A DNA stretch of 64,000 bases from Pseudodesulfovibrio sp. 5S69 (GCF_037094465.1 NZ_CP146609.1:868001-932000), one strand, 5' to 3'; shown: positions 9,392-17,665, counted from the stretch's first letter. Program-made: numbers and translations. The notes: generated by a model not told the origin, from the letters alone.

Positions 9392-10121
9392 TCCACCGCC
9401 TCCGGATGTTTCGAAGGCTCGCCCAGAACAGCGCCGCACAGAACAGGCCGAGTACAGGCAAGTCCAGATACCATGGCAGAATGTGGCCGCCATGGACAGC
9501 ACCATGCAGGACGTCGGCCCCGTAAGTCAGGGGCAGTACGTAGGACACGGGCTGGAGCAGGGCGGGCAGCCTCTCGATGGGGAAGAAGAGCCCGCACAGG
9601 AAGATCATGGGAAAACGGAAGAAGTTGGAAAAGGTCTGCGCCTCGAACACCTCGCTGACGGCCACCGCGATGAACAGTCCCTGGAACGTGGAGGCCACCG
9701 CGATGAGGATCACTGCGGGGATGAACTGCGCCCAGGCGATCTGGGCGAGGTCGGTCAGGAACAGGGCCATGATCACGGGTACAAAGGCGTTGCACACGCC
9801 GAAAAAGATCGCCCCGCTCGTCTTGGCAAGCATCAGGAGCTCAAATGACATGGGTGCCAGCAACAGCCGTTCGAAGGAGCGGTTTTTCTTCTCGAAGGTC
9901 ACCGTGACCGCGAGCATGGAGGTGGTGCCGAACAGGATGGAGATGGCCACCACGCCGGGGAGTAGCTGCGGAATGCTTTCCAGCCCGCTCCCGGAGCGGA
10001 TGAAGAACATGGCTGTCCACGCCAGGGGGAAGATGATGCCCCAGCTCACGTTCGGCGGTTTCAGATAGTAGGTGCGCATGTCTTTTGCCAAGATATTCCA
10101 GAAGGCGATCAGCTTGTTCAT
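9384..10121 (-). CDS. ABC-2 type transporter permease
   Basis: A 245-residue membrane protein with about six spans, including the GLFFPIERLP / VSYVLPLTYGAD block conserved near the last helices of ABC-2 (drug/lipid exporter) permeases. ATGA-type overlap with the ATPase gene upstream and with the sigma gene downstream indicates tight translational coupling. The substrate cannot be read from sequence. Confidence 0.92.
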   Translation of the reverse strand: MNKLIAFWNILAKDMRTYYLKPPNVSWGIIFPLAWTAMFFIRSGSGLESIPQLLPGVVAISILFGTTSMLAVTVTFEKKNRSFERLLLAPMSFELLMLAKTSGAIFFGVCNAFVPVIMALFLTDLAQIAWAQFIPAVILIAVASTFQGLFIAVAVSEVFEAQTFSNFFRFPMIFLCGLFFPIERLPALLQPVSYVLPLTYGADVLHGAVHGGHILPWYLDLPVLGLFCAALFWASLRNIRRRWIA

Positions 10122-11098
10122 TTCTTTCCCCCCTTCATCTCCTTCTCGTGATGCATGGCACCGGATTCTATGCCCGTTATCTGCACGAAAACATCCTCAA
10201 GCGAGAGGCGTATCCGACGCGCTTCCGTGACCGTGAATCCCTGTTCCTCGATTCGGCGCACCAACGGCCCCACATGCACGGGGGAGTCCGATTCCACACG
10301 GATCGACTGTTGCTCGGGGGGCGAGATAACCAGCGAGGGGAAGGCCTGGCTCAACCCTTCACGAACCTTTTCCGTCAAGGCCTCCTGGCAGGTGATTTCG
10401 AGGACATGCCGTCCTTGCAGGGGCTGGATCAGGTGTTCCACCGAGTCAACGCCGACGATGCGCCCGGCAACGATGAAGGCGATGCGGTCGCAGAGCCGTT
10501 CGGCCTCCTCGATGTAGTGGGTGGTCAGGAAGATGGTCGTCCCGGCCTGATGCAGGTCGGCCACGAGCTGGCGTATCTGGCGTCCGCTGGCCACGTCGAT
10601 GCCCGTGGTGGGTTCGTCGAGAAACAGGATGTCCGGCCGGTGGATGATGCCCGCCGCGATGGTGAGCTTCCGCTTCATCCCCTTGGAGTACCCGCCGAAC
10701 TTTCGGTCGGCAGCCTTGACGAGATCGAAATCGCGCAACAGCGCCTTTGCCTGCTCCCGGCGCTCGTCCTTCCGGATGCCATACAGCGATGCGCAGAAAC
10801 ACAGGTTCTCGAACCCGGTCAGCTCGGGGTAGAGGTTGCTCTCGTCGGGGACAACGCCGATCAGGTGCTGGGCGACCCTCGGGTTTTGGGTGCAATCGAC
10901 GCCGCAGAGTCGAATGTTCCCGGAATCCGGGCGGGCCAACCCGGTGAGCATGTTGATGGTCGTGGTCTTTCCAGCCCCGTTCGGCCCGAGAAATCCGAAC
11001 AGCTCTCCCCGCTCCACGGCGAATGACACGCCGTCCACGGCCTGCACTCCTTCAAACCGCTTGCTCAGGCCTTCGACCGCTATTGCTTCGTTCATCAT
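10118..11098 (-). CDS. ABC-2 exporter ATP-binding protein
   Basis: A 326-residue ATPase of the DrrA/CcmA class. Walker A GPNGAGKTT, signature YSKGMKRKLTIAAG, Walker B ILFLDEPTTGID and the switch LTTHYIEEAE are all present, followed by a C-terminal extension of about 100 residues common in this class. Start 11098 is supported by GGGAGG nine nt upstream. It pairs with the permease that overlaps its 3' end. A TauE/SafE gene ends 52 bp upstream. Confidence 0.94.
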   Translation of the reverse strand: MMNEAIAVEGLSKRFEGVQAVDGVSFAVERGELFGFLGPNGAGKTTTINMLTGLARPDSGNIRLCGVDCTQNPRVAQHLIGVVPDESNLYPELTGFENLCFCASLYGIRKDERREQAKALLRDFDLVKAADRKFGGYSKGMKRKLTIAAGIIHRPDILFLDEPTTGIDVASGRQIRQLVADLHQAGTTIFLTTHYIEEAERLCDRIAFIVAGRIVGVDSVEHLIQPLQGRHVLEITCQEALTEKVREGLSQAFPSLVISPPEQQSIRVESDSPVHVGPLVRRIEEQGFTVTEARRIRLSLEDVFVQITGIESGAMHHEKEMKGGKK

Positions 11099-11150
11099 CA
11101 GGATGGACCTCCCGAACCGATTCTTGTTTTGATCTGTTTCGGCGTATTCA

Positions 11151-11912
11151 TCAAACCCCATAAAAACCCTGATGTAACAGCTTGGCGCACAATCCGAACA
11201 GGAGCAGGCTGAACAGGAGCCTGACCGTCCGGCCCGTCAGCCTGGTACTCATCAGCCTCGCTCCGGCCTGACCGCCGAGAAAGGCGACCACCGCCGCAGG
11301 TAACAGGAAATACCAATCGACCTCCCCCATGGATGCGTATCCCAGGAAGCCGGTGAGTGAGGAAAAGCAGACGATGAAGGTGGATGAAGCGGCAGCCGTC
11401 TTGGTCGGAATTTTCAAGAAGAAGATAAGCAAGGGGACGATGAAGACCCCGCCTCCGATTCCCAGCAACCCGGCCATCAGGCCGATGACCGCGCCGATAA
11501 TCGCCCCGCCGATAATTTTGGTTGTTCTTGCCCGCTCCACCGTCCGGTCGTCGCCCTTGGGCGAAAACAGCATGCGCACCGCCGCCAGAAAGAGAATGAC
11601 GGCCATGATCATCAGGAACGGTTTCGTTTCGATCCGGGTGTTCAGGTAAGCGCCGATCGGCGCGGCCGCTGCGGAAAACAGGATCAGCGGGATCGAAAGG
11701 GAGAAATCGACCATCCCCTTTCGCGAATAGGCGTACGCCGCCGATCCCGCAGCCGTGAGGTTCAGGAACAGGGATGCGGCGGCCGCCTCGCCCTTCGCCA
11801 TGCCCAGAAGCACGAACAGCGGCGAGAAGACAAGCCCGCCGCCGAGACCGACCATGGTCAGCAGGAGTGAGATGAAAAATACGCCTGCAAGCAAGACAAC
11901 GGGTAGGCTCAT
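11151..11912 (-). CDS. TauE/SafE family sulfite/organosulfur exporter (1)
   Basis: A 253-residue protein with about eight membrane spans and the duplicated GLGGG motif (VGLGGGLVFSPL near 22; LLGIGGGVFIVPLL near 150) of the TauE/SafE superfamily. Members move sulfite, sulfoacetate, thiosulfate or other sulfur compounds. An ArsR regulator and a DsrE-like protein lie close by, and a second TauE/SafE protein is encoded 1.4 kb away, which supports a sulfur role by context. Confidence 0.9.
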   Translation of the reverse strand: MSLPVVLLAGVFFISLLLTMVGLGGGLVFSPLFVLLGMAKGEAAAASLFLNLTAAGSAAYAYSRKGMVDFSLSIPLILFSAAAAPIGAYLNTRIETKPFLMIMAVILFLAAVRMLFSPKGDDRTVERARTTKIIGGAIIGAVIGLMAGLLGIGGGVFIVPLLIFFLKIPTKTAAASSTFIVCFSSLTGFLGYASMGEVDWYFLLPAAVVAFLGGQAGARLMSTRLTGRTVRLLFSLLLFGLCAKLLHQGFYGV

Positions 11913-12126
11913 ATGCGGTCCTTGACGATGTGTTCAGGCGATTGTTCGCAGCTGGCCGGGGGACTCCGAGCGCCCACCCTGGCTGGTGTATCGCTTCAAT
12001 CTGTTGATCGGGAAAAGTCGAGTCGCGCCGGCTTCGGAATATCTGCGGGTCCCGAACGAATTGCTTCCCAGGCAATCTTTCGGCACGAGTTGCGGGTTTC
12101 TCCACAGGCTGTCTATTCATACCATT

Positions 12127-12414
12127 TCACAACAAATTTGGCATGCTGAACACCCCGTTCGCGAGGGACCGCAATTCCGTCATGGTCTGCCGGTTAATCC
12201 CGTAATGCACGAAATAGCCCTGCTTGTCCGCAACAACGAGGTCCGCATCCCTCAGGATGCGCAGGTTCTGGGATACGGCTGAAGGAGTGACGCCCAGCCT
12301 CTTCGCCAAGGCGTTTACGCACAAAGGGCCGCCTTTCAGCAGCTCCAGTATCCGTATGCGAGTGCCGACCGAGAGGACTTTGAACATACTGGCTTGTTTT
12401 TCAAAATTGACCAT
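12127..12414 (-). CDS. ArsR-family winged-helix repressor
   Basis: A 95-residue regulator. The winged-helix segment is RILELLKGGPLCVNALAKRL then VTPSAVSQNLRILRDADLVV. It has one Cys in the helix (LCVNA) and lacks the ELCVCDL metal site of classical ArsR, so a non-metal signal such as reactive sulfur is possible. GAGG is 6 nt upstream of the ATG. It lies between the first TauE/SafE gene (same strand, 214 bp away) and the divergent DsrE-like gene, so the region 12415-12574 is its likely control site. Confidence 0.9.
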   Translation of the reverse strand: MVNFEKQASMFKVLSVGTRIRILELLKGGPLCVNALAKRLGVTPSAVSQNLRILRDADLVVADKQGYFVHYGINRQTMTELRSLANGVFSMPNLL

Positions 12415-12441
12415 TGGTTCCTCGATGTGATAAAGAATCTA

Positions 12442-12470
12442 TGCATATACTTATTTAAAAATGGTGTAAA
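12442..12470 (-). promoter_or_regulatory. Putative arsR promoter
   Basis: On the minus strand, TTTACA (12465-12470) and TATGCA (12442-12447) are separated by 17 nt and lie 28 nt before the arsR start. The -10 falls in the self-complementary TATATGCATA, a possible operator half. Confidence 0.4.
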
Positions 12471-12574
12471 GTCCACCATTCCCAACAATGGTCTCGCCGA
12501 GGTTTTTGTTCAACTTGGAATGGAAATAATCTATACTTAGGCAATGTCAAATAGAAGGAGTCTCTATACAAGTC

Positions 12575-12886
12575 TTGATCATTCTTTCCAGCAACGACCC
12601 GGAAGTGAAATGGAACACTGTCCGTTTCGGCAACTTCCTGTTGAATGAGGGCGAGGACGTCACGTTGTTCCTGAACGCCAGCGCCGTTGATTTGTATGCG
12701 GGCGATTCGGATACATTCCCGATCGCCGAACAGGCGAAGATGTTCGCCCTGAGTGAGGGCGTGCTGGTAGCCTGAGGGAAGTGCCTGAGCATCCACGGTG
12801 TGGATGAAAGCGAATACGTCAAGTTGTCCAGCCTGAAATTCCTGTATGCGGAAATGATAAAGGCAGACAGGATTCTCAACTACTAG
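12575..12886 (+). CDS. DsrE-like small sulfur-carrier protein with in-frame UGA (possible selenoprotein)
   Basis: A 103-residue DsrE/F-fold protein if the TGA at 12773-12775 is read through as residue 67. Before it the sequence is LIILSSNDPEVKWNTVRFGN...LSEGVLVA; after it, GKCLSIHGVDESEYVKLSSL and on to a TAG at 12886. The family has a CxxC redox motif (for example CGTC) at exactly this point, so the UGA gives U-G-K-C. A CATCCAC-GGT-GTGGATG hairpin lies 14-31 nt after the UGA, in the bSECIS window. The start is uncertain: TTG 12575 is usable, but AAGGAG is ideally spaced for an ATA at 12566. An ATG-to-ATA plus TGC-to-TGA pseudogene is the main alternative. Confidence 0.68.
12790..12806 (+). 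promoter_or_regulatory. Candidate bacterial SECIS hairpin (DsrE-like gene)
   Basis: A 7-bp perfect stem (12790-12796 with 12800-12806) closes a GGT loop that starts with G. The loop lies 21 nt after the UGA, within the 16-37 nt distance known for bacterial SECIS elements. Confidence 0.5.
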
Positions 12887-13003
12887 ATGAAATATAGAAG
12901 GAGCCTTGAAAAAGGCGTCGCCATGTTTCAGAAAATTCAGTTCCCTCACATTTTAAATGTGGTGGGCACTTAATTGCATCGTGTTCTACCGCAACAGGTT
13001 ATA

Positions 13004-13225
13004 CTACTTTTTGTTTGTCATCGCATAGATGTAATTCTTAAGCTCAATCTGAAAACTTAGATGACAACGGCAATCCGACTTTTGACCATCCTGGCACAGA
13101 TGGTTCTCCGGGCATTTGTTGCATGCATTAATTTCTTCAAGAAGCCGCCGAATGTGATCGGGATCGTGGCTTTCGCCAATTTGCTTGAGAATGTCTGTCA
13201 GCGTTTCTCTTTGTACACATAGCAT
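13004..13225 (-). CDS. Small Cys-rich protein downstream of TauE/SafE (2)
   Basis: A 73-residue protein with seven cysteines, five of them in CNKCPENHLC and DCRCH, which look like a small metal or Fe-S site. A helical N-terminus (LTDILKQIGESHDPDHIRRL) precedes them. It starts 38 bp after the second TauE/SafE gene and is probably co-transcribed. I do not recognise a named family. The start is uncertain because GGGAGG lies only 2 nt from the ATG. Confidence 0.62.
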   Translation of the reverse strand: MLCVQRETLTDILKQIGESHDPDHIRRLLEEINACNKCPENHLCQDGQKSDCRCHLSFQIELKNYIYAMTNKK

Positions 13226-13263
13226 CGCCTCCCGGGGAGAAACGGATTGCCGGTTTATATTGG

Positions 13264-14205
13264 TCAATATCCAAAAAAGTTTAGAATGTATTTGATCGCA
13301 GTAAACACCATGACGCCAGACAGCATCCACTTGATGGCCTTGGCTGGCACAAACTTTTGGCATCGAGCCCCAAGATACATCCCCGCCATTCCTCCCGCTC
13401 CGAACAGTATTCCCAACAGCCAGTCGGGAGCCACGGAAAGGTTTGGGTAGAAAGGTGCGATGGCTTGGTAAAAAGCGACGCCTGCAACCGATGTGACAAA
13501 GGTTCCCATCAGTGCGGCACCTGCGACGATATAGACTGGAAGCTCGAAAAAAGTAATAAAGAACGGGGCGATTATTGATCCCCCTCCTATCCCGTAAATC
13601 CCCCCCACTATGCCGACAATGAAACTGAGAAGAAAAATTCCCCAGAATGAAACGTCATAGGCTTCCCCGTAGAACGTGAACCCGAGTCGCTTTAGATTGA
13701 AACAAGTGACTGTCGTGGCGGGCGCGGGCGCCGCCCCCTTCGGACTAGTGTTTCGTTTGACCATTTCCCGAAAGCGTGCTTCGCTTTCCCTCTTGGCCCC
13801 GCCATTTGAGTTCCCCAGCACGTCCCTCACCATTTTAAACCCGATATATAGGAGCACACAGGCGGTAAACAGCTTGAAATGCTTCGGGTCCGGCAAATAA
13901 TGCACCCTGACCATGGCGCCGATAAAGACACCTGGCAGCGTGCCGAGGACGACGATCCATGTCAGCGGCCACACCATTCGCCCCTCGCGCCAGTAACGAT
14001 ATACTCCGCTTGGGATGGCAACGACATTGAACACCTGGTTGGTGGCGCTGACGGATGGATTCGTATACCCGATGAAGGACATCTGAAACGGCAAGAGCAG
14101 AAAGGCACCGGAAACGCCGCCCATTGAGGTGAAAAAAGAAATGACGAACGCCACAAAAGGTGGAATCCAGAGCGCGACTTCGATATCAGCAGTTTGGAAG
14201 TACAT
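13264..14205 (-). CDS. TauE/SafE family sulfite/organosulfur exporter (2)
   Basis: A 313-residue polytopic protein, longer than the first TauE/SafE copy because of a central cytoplasmic loop of about 50 residues (ESEARFREMVKRNTSPKGA). The duplicated motifs TSMGGVSGAFLLLP and GIYGIGGGSIIAPFF are present. This long-loop class is frequent in Desulfovibrio. Start MYFQTADIEVALW at 14205 is preferred to 14295 because the extra residues are polar without homology. The region upstream contains a GTCACG...CGTGAC imperfect dyad (about 14247-14272), a possible operator. Confidence 0.9.
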   Translation of the reverse strand: MYFQTADIEVALWIPPFVAFVISFFTSMGGVSGAFLLLPFQMSFIGYTNPSVSATNQVFNVVAIPSGVYRYWREGRMVWPLTWIVVLGTLPGVFIGAMVRVHYLPDPKHFKLFTACVLLYIGFKMVRDVLGNSNGGAKRESEARFREMVKRNTSPKGAAPAPATTVTCFNLKRLGFTFYGEAYDVSFWGIFLLSFIVGIVGGIYGIGGGSIIAPFFITFFELPVYIVAGAALMGTFVTSVAGVAFYQAIAPFYPNLSVAPDWLLGILFGAGGMAGMYLGARCQKFVPAKAIKWMLSGVMVFTAIKYILNFFGY

Positions 14206-14393
14206 GGAATCGACCGCCTTTTTGTGATAACATTTGTCAACAGTCACGGAAGTGTCTATATTCGTGACAGTAAAGTTTCGGCAAGTCAATACCAATGTGA
14301 GCGAGGTCGAATGATTATCGTCGGGCTTTCTTCAAGCTGCCATGGTATTTTCAGGGGCAAGCAGCAACTCTCAGCAATCAAAGGCTCTTAGTA

Positions 14394-15455
14394 ATGACAG
14401 GTTTCAACCGAAGTGATGATGGACGGATTCTTTCCATTGCGGAAGGAGAGGAGTGCCTGAGCCACTCCCAACTGAATCGATTGGAGGATTCTTTCCGGGA
14501 GTGGGCTGGAAAATCAAAACGCGACGATGTTCGTTTGTCCAGACTAAGCGTTTTGCTCATTTTCCTTCTGGTCAGGTATACGGGCGCAAAGTTGAGCGAA
14601 GTATTATCGATCAACATACATACCGATCTCGATTGGGCTCGCCATCTGGTGATTTTTCGTTCGAATGGGAATGAGAGAGCGGAACCGAGGGAAGTTCATA
14701 TTTCACGATCTCTTGCCGACGAGATCAGGGGGAAGATCGAAACCTTGAAATCTCACAAGGAGTCAGAAAGACTGCTTGATTTGGACCCTGGTTTTGTTCG
14801 GCGCAAATTTTATGAACGGGCTTTGGAATGTGGGTTTCCAAAGCGGCTGGGCGGTCCGGAAGCCATCCGCAAGGCGAGAGGCGTGGAGTTGATGCAAAGC
14901 AACATCCCCTTGCCCGCTGTGCAGATGATGCTGGGGCACTCCACCCCCAATCTCACCTCGTCCTATGTCGCGTTCTCCAAGGATGAAATTCAAGCTGTTG
15001 CTCAGCGTTTTCTGGAAAAGGAATCCGGCCGCAAAACAAGCGCACGAAATAGTTTTTTTGGAAAAGTGTCAGAAATCTTGAGGGGCGACATACAAACACG
15101 CGTCGTTATGGAAACCCTAGAAGGGAACTCCATCATCACCGTAATCACGAATGACAGTTTGGAGCGGCTTGGCTTGAGCTTAGGCAGATTGATCACAGCC
15201 GAGGTAAAGGCTCCGCTGGTAATCTTGCATGGCGGTGAAGCATCTCCGAAATGCAGCACGGAAAACAGACTCAGGGGAGTGGTGACCAGAATAACCAATG
15301 GAGAGGTCAACACGGAATATATCGTCAAGATTTCTGAAACAACTGAAATATGCGCCCTTGTCACTTCCTCCCCAAGCTCACCCTTTGAATTAAATGTTGG
15401 AGACTGTGCATGGGCATTGTTTAATTGTTCCGCCGTGGTGCTTCACGTTGACTGA
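14394..15455 (+). CDS. tunR: TunR-type regulator: integrase-fold DNA-binding domain fused to Mop domains
   Basis: A 353-residue fusion. Residues 1-210 resemble a tyrosine recombinase catalytic domain (RYTGAKLSEVLSI; MLGHSTPNLTSSYVAFS) but the active site is broken: the first Arg is Lys in GAKLSEV and the HxxR box reads AIRKARG. Residues about 222-353 hold two molbindin-like Mop/TOBE repeats (ILRGDIQTRVVMETLEGNSI; LRGVVTRITNGEVNTEY), which bind oxyanions. This architecture is that of TunR, the tungstate-responsive regulator described in Desulfovibrio. No tungstate transporter genes are in the window, so the target here is unclear. Confidence 0.85.
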   Translation: MTGFNRSDDGRILSIAEGEECLSHSQLNRLEDSFREWAGKSKRDDVRLSRLSVLLIFLLVRYTGAKLSEVLSINIHTDLDWARHLVIFRSNGNERAEPREVHISRSLADEIRGKIETLKSHKESERLLDLDPGFVRRKFYERALECGFPKRLGGPEAIRKARGVELMQSNIPLPAVQMMLGHSTPNLTSSYVAFSKDEIQAVAQRFLEKESGRKTSARNSFFGKVSEILRGDIQTRVVMETLEGNSIITVITNDSLERLGLSLGRLITAEVKAPLVILHGGEASPKCSTENRLRGVVTRITNGEVNTEYIVKISETTEICALVTSSPSSPFELNVGDCAWALFNCSAVVLHVD

Positions 15456-15613
15456 TGACCTCCTGCCGATGGTTTCCTCGATTTGTATTATACAAGACTA
15501 CAAGGGCTTTTCTGGGAGCCACCCCCCTTGAAGTCTGCTTAAAATAAACTGGACTCTTAAGAGACGTTGCGCCGCACGTTGAATTGGCATTTGCGGGTAA
15601 AGACAAAAGGGAC

Positions 15614-16255
15614 TCACTCTTCCCCTAGAATCCTGTCCCATGCCGCAATGTGGTTTCGGAAGCCGTACTCGACCATCTCGAATTTTCTGCCCAAATTTTT
15701 GGCTGCGACCCCAAGCGTCCCGGTGCCGGCAAAGGGATCAAGAATGGTGTCGTCTTCTTTGCTCAATGCGGTAACCAGAGTCTCAATTACCGACAATTTT
15801 TTTTGCGTTGGGTGAAGGGTCTTTTCGCCCTTCTTGGTTGACCATTCCTCATCGGGGTCAGGCATCATCCGTTCATTCCCTGATGTTTTTCCAGCGACCA
15901 CATAATTTTTATAGCGGCCTTCCTTGTCGAAATATGAATTTTCTGAGCACACATGCAGCCCGAGTTCGAAGCTCTCCTGAAACATCCCCTTGTTGGTGCC
16001 TCGTGAATCCGGTTTGCACCAGGCATATTTGCGCAACTTGGTAAAATAGCGGGAAAGCTCTCGATACCAATCGCCGAATTGGAAATCCGAGCAGAACACA
16101 AAGACATTGCCGCCAGGTTTCAGAACGCGATGGAATTGGTAGGCTAGAACGTCGATCCGAAGCTTTTTGCAATCCCAATCCTTGCCGGCGATACCGATCT
16201 CGAAAGGCGGGTCGGTGATTATGGCCTCGTACCGGTGGGAAGGACAATTCTCCAA
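15614..16255 (-). CDS. DNA adenine/cytosine-N4 methyltransferase, N-terminally frameshifted
   Basis: A 213-codon open frame with motif IV TDPPFEIG near residue 15 and motif I LDPFAGTGTLGVAAK near 180, the permuted beta-class order, plus HPTQKKLSVIE typical of these enzymes. It would methylate DNA bases using S-adenosylmethionine. The frame opens at a TTG just before motif IV, too late for the family. The missing N-terminus is readable upstream (16256-16339) with two compensating 1-nt indels, so the gene is probably damaged or the sequence has errors. It directly follows an XRE regulator gene. Confidence 0.8.
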   Translation of the reverse strand: MENCPSHRYEAIITDPPFEIGIAGKDWDCKKLRIDVLAYQFHRVLKPGGNVFVFCSDFQFGDWYRELSRYFTKLRKYAWCKPDSRGTNKGMFQESFELGLHVCSENSYFDKEGRYKNYVVAGKTSGNERMMPDPDEEWSTKKGEKTLHPTQKKLSVIETLVTALSKEDDTILDPFAGTGTLGVAAKNLGRKFEMVEYGFRNHIAAWDRILGEE

Positions 16256-16339
16256 AAAAAGGAACGCATCATCGTTGTGGATGTCGCCGTCTTCGGATCG
16301 ACGAGGTTACCCCCAGATGGTCTTGTTTCCGTAAATCAA
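16256..16339 (-). pseudogene. Frameshifted N-terminal part of the methyltransferase
   Basis: From a TTG at 16339, right after the regulator stop, the frame reads MIYGNKTIWG then TAA. Removing one G from the G5 run gives GNLVDPKT; adding one G about 24 nt later restores the frame into GDIHNDDAFLFLENC, which joins the intact frame. The joined peptide is coherent with a methyltransferase N-terminus. Confidence 0.6.
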
Positions 16340-16828
16340 TCACGAATCACCTGCCACCGGCTTTCCATACGTCGGCTTTTGGTTTTCCAAGATGAATTCC
16401 CGCATTCGTTGAAGCGATTTTGAACTCAGCCCAGGGTTGAGAGCTTTGCGCCGCTTGGCTCGTTCTTTGGGATTTGCAATCGTGTGGCAACTGTTGGCGG
16501 CATTAGCCATTTCCGGGTCATTCTCCAGTATGCTCATCAGCGCTCTATACGTGTCGTTGTGCATGGTGACGAGAACGATTCGAACGAACTCCGGAACAGG
16601 AAGGTCATAGGCAAGGGAGAAGTCGAGTACCCGATCCAGTGGAATCGAAGCGTCCCCCTTTTCGATCTGGGATATGAACGAGCTGGAGCACCCCAATTTC
16701 TGGGCGACCCATCTGAGGGGCTTGTGCCGATTCTCCCGGACAATCTTCAGATAAAGCCCGACTTCTTCTTTCAACAATTGTTCCGGGGTCTTCACAGGGG
16801 TGAGGTCAACGTCGTCATCTTCGGCCAT
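16340..16828 (-). CDS. XRE/Cro-type helix-turn-helix regulator
   Basis: A 162-residue protein. The HTH (LRWVAQKLGCSSSFISQIEK, residues about 39-58) is followed by DASIPLDRVLDFSLAYDLPV, the second half of a Cro/C1 domain. The C-terminal 80 residues are polar, with basic NPKERAKRRKA. It is the first gene of a two-gene unit with a DNA methyltransferase whose start abuts its stop, which suggests a controller-like role. A 38-bp symmetric site lies 19 bp upstream. Confidence 0.85.
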   Translation of the reverse strand: MAEDDDVDLTPVKTPEQLLKEEVGLYLKIVRENRHKPLRWVAQKLGCSSSFISQIEKGDASIPLDRVLDFSLAYDLPVPEFVRIVLVTMHNDTYRALMSILENDPEMANAANSCHTIANPKERAKRRKALNPGLSSKSLQRMREFILENQKPTYGKPVAGDS

Positions 16829-16846
16829 GGTTAATCAACCACCTTG

Positions 16847-16884
16847 TTAACAGTGTTAAGCAACTAGTTGTTTAACACTGTTAA
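16847..16884. promoter_or_regulatory. 38-bp nested palindrome, probable operator of the XRE/methyltransferase unit
   Basis: Two 13-bp palindromes TTAACA-G-TGTTAA and TTAACA-C-TGTTAA flank a central palindrome CAACTAGTTG, and the whole is symmetric except at one position pair. It lies just before the regulator ATG, as C-protein or Cro-type operators do. Confidence 0.6.
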
Positions 16885-17211
16885 TAAATAAGTTGATAAT
16901 CAGCAGCAAGGGATTTGTTGCTTTTTTGGGGTGGATGCGTGAGCAGGGACCTGAGGATATCCCTTGAGCCGGAGTCGAACCCGCCATCCCTCTCGCCGTC
17001 GCCTGCGGTAATCACGACGCAAGCAAAGCCGTCGGGGCAAGGCCGCCCGGCTCGCCGGGTGCCCGAAGGGCCTGGCCTTGCTCCGGCGGCTGCTTGCGTC
17101 ACGCTCGTGGAAAATCGGCGGGAGGGAAAGAAATCGTGCCGCCGGAGCTTGCGCGAAGGTTTCGTGGCGTCATATGGTAGGGCATATCCACCGGATAAAT
17201 TGGTCACCAAA
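16885..17211. other. Gene-free stretch with strong secondary structure
   Basis: No supported gene. 16999-17110 contains long, imperfect inverted repeats (GCAAGGCC with GGCCTTGC; GCAAGCA with TGCTTGC). On the minus strand GGTTCGACTCC resembles a T-arm, but no acceptor or anticodon stem could be built. Function not assigned. Confidence 0.45.
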
Positions 17212-17665
17212 AGGAGGTATGACGCACCTAAGGCGCGTTCATAAGTTTTGACGAAGTCTAAACTGATGAACGCTTAAGTAGGCACTAACACGCCGTAACA
17301 TCTAACACTTCGCTGCCGTTCATTTCCAAACGGCACACTTTCACATCCTAACGCCAGGCTGAAACACAGCACCCCGCCGGACAAACGACAGGTATCTAGA
17401 AATCTGCCGTTGTCGTAATTCCCCCACGGCCATCGCTTATGCGCAGGACAAATGAGCTTGCGTGGTGGCACCCCTTATTGAATGGATTCTCAGGATTTTT
17501 CCTTCTGTGGGAAATGGACATTGATTTGTTCCGTGTCGGTTGTTGTGTGGCGCATTCGCGCCATAGGCAGGTCATTTCCCGGCAAGCGGGGAAGGTCCGA
17601 TCTGCTTTGTCCCGGGGCGCTGCCCCGAACTTCAGGAAGGAGATCCATATGAAATCCATCAGTCT
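17212..17665 (+). repeat. Integrative-module leader repeat, copy 1
   Basis: About 450 bp that is mostly identical to 31806-32238. Shared features are an AGGAGGT start, GCGCGTTCATAAGTTTT with an inverted GATGAACGC, GGCGC-ATTC-GCGCC and CGGGGCGCTGCCCCG hairpins, and an AGGAAGG site. Here it runs into the ATG of the integrase-like gene; in copy 2 that gene is missing. Confidence 0.88.

Noticed and set aside
16970..17110. tRNA- or tmRNA-like T-arm (GGTTCGACTCC on the minus strand) in a strongly structured region
   Set aside because: No matching acceptor, D-arm, anticodon arm or tag-peptide frame could be found; left as structured, unassigned DNA.
17439..17648. An N-terminal extension of 70 residues on the integrase-like protein
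   Set aside because: The peptide is conserved in the other leader copy, but so is the DNA, and a strong ribosome site and family homology place the start at 17649.
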